Source of the DNA: Homarus americanus
Taxonomy: Eukaryota > Arthropoda > Malacostraca > Decapoda > Nephropidae
DNA: 64,000 nucleotides
Assembly (NCBI RefSeq): GCF_018991925.1
Contig: NW_024725521.1
Coordinates: 248,001-312,000, forward strand
Direction: 5' to 3'
Below the pieces are notes generated by a model, which was given only the letters and a program-made list of their open reading frames with translations, was not told where the DNA came from and did not search any database. Shown here piece by piece: positions 23,333 to 36,024 of this stretch. The stretch's first letter is position 1. Every line of letters begins with the position of its first letter. Both the position numbers and the translations under genes were made by a program.

Positions 23333-24398
23333 AGAAACAATACTAGTAGTGTGCTGGAGGGCTTCCTGGACACCGCCCTGGGATACTAATCGAGAGTGTT
23401 GTCTTCATCTCCGTGATCACACCTCGTCCAGCTCTCGTAACATATTCCATGCCTTCATTTTATTTTAATTTTTTTCTGGTAGTCGCCAAGGGAAGGTATC
23501 TAGTTGAGGTAGACCTTCTGTATAATTTTCCTGTTACTTTTAGAATTTCATTTTTGTGTTTTAGCTTAAGTTATCGAGTGAGATGTATTTTTACGTCTTC
23601 ATTTACGAGGAATATTTTATCGTAGAGTCTATAAGGAGTCGAAGAGTCTAGTGGGTGTCAGTATGAATGATTTTCTGCTACAATAAACGTGACACAGACA
23701 CCGAAGGATATTCAAAGGATGGAAATTACTTCAGAAAAACCAATCACTATACCTCTGGCTTGGCGGTCTCAAACCCAAGACTATTATATAACCCAGAAGC
23801 TGCCGTGAGACTCGCCTGCTGTGGTCGTCGGGAGGAACATGTGATCCTCCTGCCTAGCTGTGGGAGGCTGGCGAGCTGTGGCAACACCCAAGATACTTCC
23901 AATATTACCAAGGTGTCTCAGAAAAATGTATTCACTATCTTATAAATCTTCACCATGAAAATCAATAAGATAGTGTATATACATTATTCTGAAACATCCT
24001 TTATATATATGGGGATTTATTTCATTCAATAGGAAACCGTGAACTAGTCAGCCCGTGTTAGTTACGTAAGGTTTCAAGATGACATTCCTATTAGATTCTG
24101 CTTACTTTAGTTTCAGTCCCTCTATGACGCGTATATAAGATCCAATCCACGAATTTCACGCATTTCTATACTTTTACCTAATGACCAATACTGTACTACC
24201 CCGCACGACCAGGGTAAGAGGGTCGTTTGCGTCTCCCAGTACACAAGGCTGAAGCAGAGTCATACTGAATGGAGGTGAGCGAGATGATGGATTACCTACC
24301 ACAGCTCTGTCAGCCACGTGGAGTGAGATTCTGAAAGTACATAAGGATTTTATCGGAGGTTTTGGAGTCCATCTTCAAGGTCATAAACTCTACCAATT
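23333..24398. other. unique intergenic sequence, no gene seen
   Basis: Unremarkable AT-rich sequence. The frame 23667-23945 has a protein-like second half but no recognised domain and no supporting splice signals. Confidence 0.55.
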
Positions 24399-25184
24399 TA
24401 TCACCACCACCACCATTCCACAATAAGTTCCTCTTTATCACCACCACTCCACAATAAGTTCCTCTTATCACCACCACTCCACAATAAGTTCCTCTTTATC
24501 ACCACCACTCCACAATAAGTTCCTCTTATCACCACCACTCCACAATAAGTTCCTCTTTATCACCACCACTCCACAATAAGTTCCTCTTTATCACCACCAC
24601 TCCACAATAAGTTCCTCTTTATCACCACCACTCCACAATAAGTTCCTCTTTATCACCACACACTCCACAACAAGTTCCTTCATCACCATCACCCAATAAT
24701 TCAAGTTCCTCTTATCACCACCACTCCACAATAAGTTCTCTTTATCACCACCACTCCACAATAAGTCTTCTTTATCACCACCCACTCCAATAAGTCTATC
24801 ACCACCACCCACAATGTTCCTCTTTATCACCACCACCCAATAAGTTCCTCTTATCACCACCACTCCACAATAAGTTCCTCTTATCACCACTACCCACAAC
24901 AGTTCCTCTTATCACCACCACTCCACAATAAGTTCCTTATCACCACCACTCCACAATAAGTTCCTCTTATCAACACACCACTCCACAATAAGTTCCTCTT
25001 TATCACCACCACTCCACAATAAGTTCCTCTTTATCACCACCACTCCACAATAAGTTCCTCTTTATCACCACCACTCCACAATAAGTTCCTCTTTATCACC
25101 ACCACTCCACAATAAGTTCCTCTTTATCACCACCACTCCACAATAAGTTCCTCTTTATCACCACCACTCCACAATAAGTTCTTC
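24399..25184. repeat. 31-bp minisatellite (CACCACCACTCCACAATAAG)
   Basis: About 25 copies of CACCACCACTCCACAATAAG followed by TTCCTCTTTAT. Both ends of the array are homogeneous, while 24655-24960 is full of deletions and substitutions. Confidence 0.97.
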
Positions 25185-25640
25185 TCAAACTCAGTCTTCG
25201 TTTCCGTGACCTACGGCAGAAGGTTCACGCTGGGGCATTCCACAAGTGTTCAGTGTGCAGATCAGGTTATGCCATCTGTACGGCCACGGTAGTTGTAGCA
25301 GCAGTAGTAGTCACTTGAAATAGCTTTGGTTTCTTCTCAAGTTGCCTCCATGTTGCACTGCAGGGGGGTCGAGCAAGGCTAGTCTCTCTCTCTAAATGAT
25401 TCTGGGTTAGTTGACGTAGCCCTGACCTTTTCTTGAAAAAAGTTAACCTTATATGGTCTTGACCTCATCTAGATACACGTGACCTGACCGTTTCTGAGTA
25501 CCCTTGGCTTTCTAGACAACCGTGACCTTTCTCTAGTTGCTTTTGATTTCCTAGATGGTCTTCAGTTACGCAAGTTAACTTTGATCTTTTCCTACGGTGA
25601 TTTGGCCTCTTTTAAATGACCTTGACCTTTAACCTTCGTT
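25185..25640. other. spacer grading into the 20-bp array
   Basis: From about 25420 onward loose words such as CCTTGACCTTT and GTGACCT recur every 20-40 bp, an apparently ancient, eroded edge of the next array. Confidence 0.55.
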
Positions 25641-25891
25641 GGTGGCCTTGACCGCTCGTAGGTGGCCTTAACCTCTCGAGCATGACCTTAACCTCCTGGG
25701 TGGCCTTGACCCCCTCATGCGTGGCCTTGTACCCTCTAGCATGGTCTTGACCCCTAGTGTGTGGCTTTGACTCCCTAGTGTGTGGCTTTGACCCCTAGCA
25801 AGTGGCCTTGACCCCTCGCGCGTGGCCTTGACCCCTCGCGCGTGGCCTTGACCCCTCGCGCGTGGCCTTGACCCCTCGCGCGTGGCCTTCA
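25641..25891. repeat. 20-bp minisatellite (GTGGCCTTGACCCCTCGCGC)
   Basis: About 12 units. The last four or five are identical GTGGCCTTGACCCCTCGCGC and earlier ones are progressively more diverged, giving a gradient along the array. It is CpG-rich. Confidence 0.92.
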
Positions 25892-26142
25892 TCGTATATG
25901 ACCTTGGCCGGTGCCAGGTGGTATTGACCAGACGACTAACATAAGCCATATAACAAGTGGCCCCCAAGAGAGGCTTGAGGCAGCAAGGACGTCTCCATCT
26001 GGCGTGTATAAGCCAACCCCAGCGCTCTCGTGTTGCCCGCAACCCGAGAACACCCCGGCGCTCCACCCTGGTGAACCCCGCGCCTGACCCGCAGCCCAGA
26101 GCGCGTGGTGCTCCTCCCCTCCAGTAGCATCTGTCCTCCTTC

Positions 26143-26331
26143 CCTCCCAGCTGGTGCTACAGTGCTTGTGGATATATCCCTTCTCCCAGCTGGTGCTACA
26201 GTGCTTGTGGATATATCCCTTCTCCCAGCTGGTGCTACAGTGCTTGTGGATATATCCCTTCTCCCAGCTGGTGCTACAGTGCTTATGGATATATATATCT
26301 TCTCCCAGCTGGTGCTACAGTGCTTGTGGAT
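26143..26331. repeat. 39-bp minisatellite with acceptor-like motif
   Basis: Nearly five copies of CAGCTGGTGCTACAGTGCTT followed by GTGGATATATCCCTTCTCC. The unit is a multiple of three, so two frames stay open (13-residue repeat). Each unit junction, TATCCCTTCTCCCAG|C, resembles a 3' splice site. A further strong acceptor-like tract (TTCCCCTTCTTCTTCAG) ends at about 26365. Confidence 0.92.
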
Positions 26332-26399
26332 GTACAGTATACACTTTCTTCCCCTTCTTCTTCAGGTTGGTGATGCAATGCTGGTGAATCTTCTCCAAT

Positions 26400-26990
26400 C
26401 CCAGCTGGTGTTACAGATGCTGGTGACCCCCCCCCCTCCCCGCCCCTCCTTCAAAGGCAATACATCTTACCAAGCCTGCCAACTACCCCCTTTACTACTT
26501 CAACATGTTCTACCTGCCTCCCTCCTGCCCTGCCCATTCCACTACTGAGAACATCTGTCCTGCTCCCCCTCTCTGGCAGGTGCTGCAGCTCCCTCTCCTC
26601 CCCATCCACCACACATAGTATGTTTATTCTCCTCTTCCCATCCACTTATCATCAACCTTTCTCTCTTCCCCCAACAGACGCGCTCATTCTTCCCAGCCAC
26701 CTTTCTGCTCTTCTTCCCCACCACCCCTCTTTCTCCTCCTCCCACCACCCTCCCTCCTTCCCAAACCATCCTTCCTCCCAAGGCCTCAGCCTCCCTCCCC
26801 CCACCAGCCTCCCTCCTCCCACCAGCCCCTCCAGCCTCCCTCCTCCTCACCAGCCTCCTCCTCCTCCCCCCACCAGCCTCCCCTCCTCCTCCTCCAGCAA
26901 CCTCCCCACCACCTCCACCCTCCTCCCTCCCCCTCCACTCCTCCTCCCCACCCCTCTTCCCCAACAGCTACAACCGACAGTATTTCTTAA
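26400..26990. repeat. polypyrimidine, CCTCC-rich tract
   Basis: C/T-rich with CCTCCTCCCACCAGCCTCC words. The long open frames on both strands (Pro/Ser/Leu or Gly/Arg/Glu) are compositional. Confidence 0.88.
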
Positions 26991-28142
26991 CCCTCCCATG
27001 GCTCTCCTGATCTAACTCTGGAGAATGAGATATATATATAGTTCCTTTATTCCTTTTTCATTCATATGTATATCATTCATATTACGTCTACATCTATTAT
27101 CCATGCTGCCTCTTCATACATTTATATTATCGTTTTTATCCATTTTCCGTCATTATTATCCTATATTCCCTGTCCATACATTATTATTTGTATTCATTTC
27201 CTTCATTTATTCATATTCTCAGTTATCTCAGGTTCGTGATAATAGTTTTTTTTTTTTTTTTACAATTCGACGTATGATGGGAGGCAATCTAGAACAAGAC
27301 TACACTATGTATTTGTTTTATATCAAGTATTAATTTATTTTCTAATACACCTGTTAGGATACATGAGTGGGAGTCTTTATGTGTCTTGTGTTAATTGTAT
27401 GTGTTATTGATGAAGGTTTCAGTTTACTTGGTATTCACTTGGGCAATAATTCGGTCGTATGTAAATCTGGCTGTCATTTTGGTATTTAGTTTCTATGTAA
27501 TTGATCATCATCCGTATATATATCTTGTGTTGTTTATCCGTTCCTCCATTATCTCTCTGTTTTATCGTCTGTCTCGTCTATGTATTACGCCTGGCAGTCT
27601 CAAACAACGGGTCATCATCACATCACGGCCCACCAGTGTATACACTCCCCAAATTACACTAGTAACTGACCTTAGGATAACAAAGATGTCCTGACACACA
27701 GCGTCTTCACATGTGCACCGGCGCCCCCAGCAAGCAGCAACACCCAAACACAGAAAGATAAAACTCCCACGAACCTTGGACCCCCCATGGCCCTCGGGGA
27801 CCCCCCTCATGCACACTGCCACAACAAACACCCTCTCGGCTCGCCTTTCCCCACACCCTCATTCACACAGTGTCCCTCCTGCTCCTCCGTCTGGTGCCTC
27901 TGTTTTTGATTAAGTTAGGAATCCTCCCTGGACCCCTGATGCTGGGCTACGACTTAAGGGAATAGCCTCTTTAATACGTGTGGGAGAGTATTATATATAG
28001 GCCCTAAAGCCTCTTAACACGAAGGAGTCTTACAAGCCTTCAACCATAAAAGCCTCTTAATGCACGAGTCTGGGAAGGGACCTCAAGTGTGATGAGTAGG
28101 TCAGTTCCGTTATTTATTCAGTGATGCCCCAGTGAAAAACGC

Positions 28143-28146
<4 letters not shown>
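26991..28146. other. intergenic, AT-rich then GC-rich
   Basis: T-rich at 27040-27260. 27595-27910 is GC-richer with several overlapping open frames on both strands, none with a recognisable domain. Confidence 0.5.

Positions 28147-28234
<88 letters not shown>
28147..28234. repeat. (CT)n microsatellite
   Basis: About 43 uninterrupted CT units. Confidence 0.97.
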
Positions 28235-29871
<1,637 letters not shown>

Positions 29872-29974
29872 CCAAGATGGCGCAGACATTGACCAAAACC
29901 TCTTGTGTTGACTCAGGAATTGTCAGTGTAAATATATCAGTTCGATACAGCATGTTACACTCTCATTGATATCA

Positions 29975-30036
29975 TCCGTTTTCTTTCTAGGTGAGTGACA
30001 GCGTGACGGGTACTGAAGGCCACTGACAGCTGATGG
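29975..30036 (+). promoter_or_regulatory. recursive-splice-site-like sequence / possible 44-bp cassette
   Basis: CCGTTTTCTTTCTAG|GTGAGT places an excellent 3' splice site (ends 29990) directly against an excellent 5' splice site (29991-29996). This is the (Y)nYAG|GTRAGT configuration of Drosophila-type recursive splicing ratchet points. A second donor, GATG|GTGAGT, lies about 44 bp downstream (near 30034), so the stretch could also be a small exon. This is seen in sequence only; no host intron is defined here. Confidence 0.3.
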
Positions 30037-30489
30037 TGAGTTTCCTTGAACCTGTCTCGTTAAAAACTATACAATCAGGTATTTTGGTTTGTTGAGATTG
30101 TGGGAGGGAGAGACAATACCGTGGGTAGTGTCTCAAGGCCGCACCACTTGTAGGAGCATCACAAGTGGCTGTCGCACTCCTGTGAGACGTAGCGGTGTCG
30201 CGCCCTTGTTGCACGTTATCGGTACACATGGGAGCTCTGCCGGCGACTGCACAATATTACCCCTCTACACCACAGATAATGACCACTCACTCCCTACACT
30301 CTAGCTCATGTTCTCGTGTGTGTGTGTGTGTGTGGTTGACTTGAAGTGTACTTGTGGGTGACAGGCAGAGGTAGACGTACAGGTGTTCTACTCTACTAAT
30401 TAGCCTGTACACCTGGAGAAGGTTAGTTTTGGATTCTTAGGTTTGTTGGGTTGGTGTGAAATAAAAAAAAGATAAATGTTGTGACCATA
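30037..30489. other. intergenic, no gene seen
   Basis: Open frames exist on both strands at 29987-30304 without recognisable domains. A perfect 8-bp hairpin CCACTTGT/ACAAGTGG lies near 30143-30168, with (GT)n at about 30317-30333. Confidence 0.55.
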
Positions 30490-30755
30490 AACTACTCAGT
30501 CGTCATCATCATCACTACCACCATCAACAACACCAACCACCACAACCACCACAACCACTACAACCACCACCAGCCACTACCACCACCACCACACAGCCAC
30601 CCTGTACTACCACCAGCCACCCACACAACCACCACCACACCAACCACTACCACACCAACCACTACCACACCAACCACCACCACACCAACCACTACCACAC
30701 CAACCACCACCACACCAACCACCACCACCACACCAACCACCATCAACACCATCAT
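30490..30755. repeat. CAC-rich repeat with 15-bp unit
   Basis: CACCACAACCACC words, then regular 15-bp units ACCAACCACTACCAC / ACCAACCACCACCAC at about 30645-30735. Confidence 0.9.
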
Positions 30756-31057
30756 CAAGGAAAGGAGATGTTATGATAAGGGATCTTGTCATCTCTACCT
30801 GTTTATCCATCTATCTGTCAAGCGCCCCCTGGCACCTCCCTCTCACGCCAGCACCCCCACAGCACCCCCCTCTCACGCCAGCACCCCCTATCATCACATG
30901 CAGCGTGAAGACATAACTATGTATACACTTCCTGTAGTTATACATATCTACGCTCAAGACGTCTCGCAGCTGTGTTTCCCTTGCTCTTGGTGATGATGTT
31001 GTTAATGTCACTAAGAAACCGGAGTGAGATAAAGAGATCGAGTGATAAAGAGAGAGA

Positions 31058-31094
<37 letters not shown>

Positions 31095-31401
31095 CAGTAA
31101 AAGTGAGAATGAGAGAGAATGAAAGACAGTGAAATTAATAGATGTATATTCAGTAAAATTGTGATACAAATGCATATAAGTTTAACATGTGTACATAAAC
31201 AGTGTATGTTTACAATGTACATAGACGGTGAAGTGTAGAGTGTACATAGTGGAAACCTTTAAGAGCGGGAGAGGGGAGGGGGGGAGAGAGAGGGGGGGGG
31301 AAAGAGAAAAAGGGGGTGGGAGAGAAAGACGGGGGAAAGAGAAAGAAAAGGGAAGGGGGGAGAGAAAGAGAGGGGGAAAAGAAAGTGTGTGTGCGTGTGT
31401 C

Positions 31402-31444
<43 letters not shown>

Positions 31445-31780
31445 CATAGAGGAAATACCAGGAGGTGGAAGGGCGCCCCGCCACAAGCATGCCTCCGGTC
31501 TGCCCCTCACAGTAAACAAACACACACGCACGCCCACACCATCCTCCTACGTCCCCTTCGTCGAGTTATTGTGTCGTATACGCACGTGACACTGTAATAC
31601 CGCGCCGTATACCCAATGTGTGATATAGGATAACAGGTTAAATAATCTGGGGGACAAAGTGTACGACTCACCCGCCCTCGTCGACCAAGTAAACAAACTC
31701 ATCACTCCAGAGACACCCACACCCACACACCCACACCCCGTCGCGGTTTGAACCTGAGGAACTGAATGTTTTCCTGGTAT
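30756..31780. other. intergenic with purine tracts
   Basis: GA-rich at 31040-31095 and G/A-rich 31265-31445, ending in a (GA)n block at 31406-31441. The open frames here are compositional (RERERE and complementary SLSLSL). Confidence 0.65.
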
Positions 31781-32012
31781 TGTGTGTGTGATCCTTCTGC
31801 TGTAGGTGGTGTTGTGTGTGTGTGTGATCCTTCTGCTGTAGGTGGTGTTGTGTGTGTGTGACCTTTCCTGCTGTAGGTGGTGTTGTGTGTGTGACCCTTC
31901 CTGCTGTAGGTGGTGTTGTGTGTGTGTGACCTTTCCTGCTGTAGGTGGTGTTGTGTGTGTGACCCTTCCTGCTGTAGGTGGTGTTGTGTGTGTGACCCTT
32001 CCTGCTGTAGGT
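31781..32012. repeat. ~30-35-bp minisatellite, left part
   Basis: About seven units of GTGTTGTGTGTGTGACC followed by CTTCCTGCTGTAGGTG. The array is interrupted at 32013 by a retrotransposon and resumes at 32530. Confidence 0.93.
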
Positions 32013-32529
32013 AATAAAAATAATAATAATAATTAACGGTTTATTGAAAGAGCTTGGCAGCCAGAAGGCTGAAAATATACAGTTACATATTTGGGGAATG
32101 GGTTTCGAATTACAAATAATATACAAGTAACATAAGTGATACAAATAAGATATATAATAACTAGATGGGGAAAAGCTCAAACTACAGTGCATTTCAACAT
32201 AGTGACAGTGCAAGAAGCAGTGTTTACTGGGAGAGAATACACTGGTTTATTACAAGTTATTGATAATATTTACAATGGTTGGGACTGGGCTGTTCTTATA
32301 GCGATCAGTTCGTGCTCGTATGGGCTGGATGCGGTTGTGGTGTCGAACAGCAATTCTCGGGCTAGGGATCTCAGGTGGTAGTAGGAGCCGGTGTCGAGGA
32401 TGGTGTAGAATCTTCTTACCAAATTTGCAGATGAGGTCGTGGTGATGGTGAGTGAGAGTCGAAAGGGTCAGTGTGTTGAGCGCTTCTTGATATGTGGAGT
32501 AGGAAGGGGAGAGAATAATCTTGCATGCC
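32013..32529 (-). mobile_element. 5'-truncated non-LTR retrotransposon inserted in a minisatellite
   Basis: Reverse complement of the 3' end of the element at 21222-22212: the (TTA)n tail is at 32013-32034, then the 3' non-coding region with TTTATT (AATAAA on the minus strand), then the RT C-terminal coding part. It is truncated at GGCATGCAAGATT (32529), in the RACKII coding region. Nearly all of its 3' sequence aligns with the 22-kb copy with scattered substitutions. The RT end retains the bases deleted near 21832 and 21860, so it is not a recent daughter of that copy. No target-site duplication can be defined, because the flanks are repeat units. Confidence 0.92.
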
Positions 32530-32592
32530 GTGTTGTGTGTGTGATCCTTCTGCTGTAGGTGGTGTTGTGTGCGAACCTTTCCTGCTGTAGGT
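32530..32592. repeat. minisatellite, right part after insertion
   Basis: Two further units (GTGTTGTGTGTGTGATCC, then CTTCTGCTGTAGGTG) continuing the array at 31781-32012. Confidence 0.9.
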
Positions 32593-32639
32593 ATAGTGAC
32601 TGTGGTGAATGGTGATAGAAAGTGATGATGTCTGTGAAT

Positions 32640-33145
32640 GATGGTGGTGATAACTGTCGGTGGTAGCGATGACTGGTGGTGGTTATGGTGACTGGTGGTG
32701 ATAACTGGTGGTGGTAGTGGTGATTGTTGGTGATAACTGTCGGTGGTAGTGTTGACTGGTAGTAGTAACTGGTGGTGGTAGTGGTGATTGGTGGTGATAA
32801 CTGGTGGTGGTAGCGGCGATGACTGGTGGTGATAACTGGTGGTGGTAGTGATGACTGGTGGTGATAACTGGTGGTGGTAGCGATGACTGGTAGTGATAAC
32901 TGGTGGTGGTAGCGGCGATGACTGGTAGTGATAACTGGTGGTGGTAGTGATGACTGGTGGTGATAACTGGTGGTGGTAGTGATGACTGGTGGTGATAACT
33001 GGTGGTGGTAGTGATGACTGGTGGTGATAACTGGTGGTGGTAGCGATGAATGGTGGTGATAACTGGTGGTGGTGATGACTGGTGGTGATAACTGGTGGTG
33101 GTAGTGATGACTGGTGGTGATAACTGGTGGTGGTGGTGATGACTG
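32640..33145. repeat. 32-bp minisatellite (TGATAACTGGTGGTGGTAGT)
   Basis: About 15 units of TGATAACTGGTGGTGGTAGT followed by GATGACTGGTGG, with GCG variants forming a two-type interspersion (AGCGATGACTGG against AGTGATGACTGG). Confidence 0.95.
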
Positions 33146-33841
<696 letters not shown>

Positions 33842-33984
33842 TATCCCTTACTTTACTCTTCCCTCGCCTCTCACTGCCCTCCTCCTCCTCCTCTACCGCC
33901 CCTGTCCAGGTCTGCACGGCGGTGATAAGTAGCTGTATCACGACACTGTCCATTTATTAAACTTTTAGTAGGGTATATATCACA

Positions 33985-34345
33985 CACATCCGGTGGTGGT
34001 GAGCGGGTGGCCTTGGTGGTGATAGAAGTGGTGGGACGGTGGTTGGTGGTGATTGGAGGCTGGTAGATGGTGGTGGTGGTGATGATGGTAGAGTGACTGG
34101 TGGCGTTGGTAATGATAGGAAGGATGTGGTGATAGTGGTGGTGATTAGAGAGTGGTGGCCTCTGATATTGGTGGTAGTGATGGGAGGGTGGCGGGTGGGG
34201 TTAGTGGTGATGGTGGTGGTAGAGGGGACAGGTGGTGGTGGTGGTGTTGGTAGCAGGTTGGTCTTGATGGTGGTGATGGAGGGACAGGTGGTGATGGTGG
34301 TAGAGGGGACAGGTGGTGGTGGTAGAGGGGACAGGTGGTGGAGAA
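33985..34345. repeat. GGTGGT-rich cryptic repeat
   Basis: GGTGGTGGTGATGGTAGAG-type words. From 34215 a loose unit of GGTAGAGGGGACAGGTGGTG recurs four times. Confidence 0.85.
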
Positions 34346-34547
34346 CGCATCAACATCTGAGGTCCTCTGGCTGTGTATTAAACAGTTGTGGGTTAAAATC
34401 ACCAACGGGATGCTTTAGGTCATGTTGTCCGCATCACTAATCACCATAACTCATACTGGTCACTGTAACTCTCTCTCTCTCTCTCTCGATGCACTATAAA
34501 AAAATTCTTTGCCGCACACACACGCACATCACCGCATTTTAGCATTA

Positions 34548-34632
<85 letters not shown>

Positions 34633-34739
34633 GAAGAAGAAGAAGAAGAAGAAGAATAAAGAATATGAAATGATTCTGGTGGTAATAAGAATTAAAATGG
34701 TTTTAATAACAGTGATAACAGTTGTTGGTCCTCACAGAG
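34346..34739. repeat. (TAA)n passing into (AGA)n
   Basis: (TAA)n at 34537-34631 directly followed by (AAG)n at 34632-34657. Short (CT)n at 34470-34487. Unique sequence otherwise. Confidence 0.85.
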
Positions 34740-34960
34740 CCGACCGTGAGGGGTGGCTGTGAAGAGATGAGGGGTGGCGAGGGGAGGACTATGAATGGGT
34801 GATGAATGGCGGGGGGCGGCAGGTGAGGGGTGGCAGGAGGGCGGCTGTGAGGGGTGACAGGGGCGGCTGTAAGGGGTGGCAGGGAGGCGGCTGTGAGGGG
34901 TGGCAGGGGCGGCTCCAAGGGGTGGTAGGGGAAGCTATGAATGGGTGAGGGGCGGCGGCA
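34740..34960. repeat. ~24-bp GC-rich minisatellite
   Basis: About eight copies of GGGGTGGCAGGGAGGCGGCT/GTGA-type units with length variation, ending before the pyrimidine tract. Confidence 0.88.
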
Positions 34961-35039
34961 CACTCCACCATGCACTGCTCCTCTCCTCAGATAACACCGA
35001 TGACATCATGCACCGCCTTCATTCACAGTCTGCTGGCCT

Positions 35040-35340
35040 CCCTCCCTCTCACCTCTCTTCTGCCTCCCTCCCTCCTTCCCTCCTTCCCTCCCTCTCCCCA
35101 CCCTGCCCTTTCCCCCCTTCTCCCTCTCCCTCTCTCTCCCCTTTCCCTCTCCTTCCCCCTTTCCCTCTTCCTTCCCCTTTCATTCCCTGCCCTCTCTTTT
35201 CCTACCTTCCTCGCCCTCCCTCGCCTCTCATTCCATTCCCTTCCATGGCCCCATTTCTTATCTTACCTTCTTCCTTCCCCCCCTCCCCCTTCCCTTCCTT
35301 GCTCCCCCTCCCCTCCCCCCTCTCTTCCTCCCCTGTCCTG
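35040..35340. repeat. polypyrimidine tract
   Basis: CCTCCCTCCCTTCC-type words over 300 bp. Open frames are compositional. Confidence 0.85.
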
Positions 35341-35865
35341 CTAAACCTCACACAAAGTTACACCTTTCTCATCAACTCTAATCCCTTACCTGTGCCAACT
35401 TTCGTCTTGACTGGTCTACAGGTAGTTGTTGTGACCTAAAAGCTGCTCAAAATATAATACCTTTTTTTTTTACCCCTAAAACTTTATAATACTTTAAATT
35501 AAAAGAAACACACAAAATACCTGGTCATATTGGACAAAGTTACAATTCGACCAAGTTCAAAATTAATTGGCCCCAGAATTGCAGGAGTGACCATTAATAG
35601 TTTAGTTAGAAGAAATCCGAGGAGGAAGAAGACAAAGAAAACGTGGTGTTGAAAGAGGGGAGACGAAACTGTTGTTATTATTATCATTATTAAGTTGGGT
35701 GGACTATATAATTATATGTTGTGTGGCGGTGTATAATTTGTCACTCTAGCAAGATTAAATGCTGCCATTTCCTGAGTGTTCTGACATCCATACTAGCCTC
35801 TGATGTTGTTATTGTTGTTATGGTTGTTATTATTATTATTATTGTTATTATTATTTTTATTATTA

Positions 35866-35905
<40 letters not shown>

Positions 35906-35948
35906 CTCTCTCTCTTTCTCTCTCTGAACAAAATAGAAGTCGGCTGTG
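35341..35948. other. AT-rich intergenic with (TTA)n at 35808-35905
   Basis: An interrupted (TTA)n tract (TTG and TTT interruptions) followed by CT repeats. No gene seen. Confidence 0.7.
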
Positions 35949-36024
35949 AGGTTAGGTTAGGTTTGGTAAGTGTAGGTCAGGTCAGGTCAGGTCAGGTTAG
36001 GTCAGGTCAGGTCAGGTCAGGTTA
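35949..36024. repeat. mixed TTAGG / TCAGG pentamer repeat
   Basis: GAGGTTAGGTTAGGTTTGG, then GGTCAGGTCAGGTCAGGTCA, one TTAGG, then four more TCAGG units. Both TTAGG (general arthropod) and TCAGG (some beetles) are known telomere motifs; here they are interstitial and interleaved. Confidence 0.85.

Noticed and set aside
27595..27913. GC-rich stretch with open frames on both strands
   Set aside because: Three plus-strand frames and one minus-strand frame are open with Pro/Ser/Thr-rich translations. No domain or splice support.
34981..35050. Strong acceptor CTGCTCCTCTCCTCAG followed by frame DNTDDIMHRLHSQSAG
   Set aside because: The frame runs straight into a polypyrimidine tract where it cannot stop. 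The acceptor resembles the many CT-rich AGs expected by chance here.
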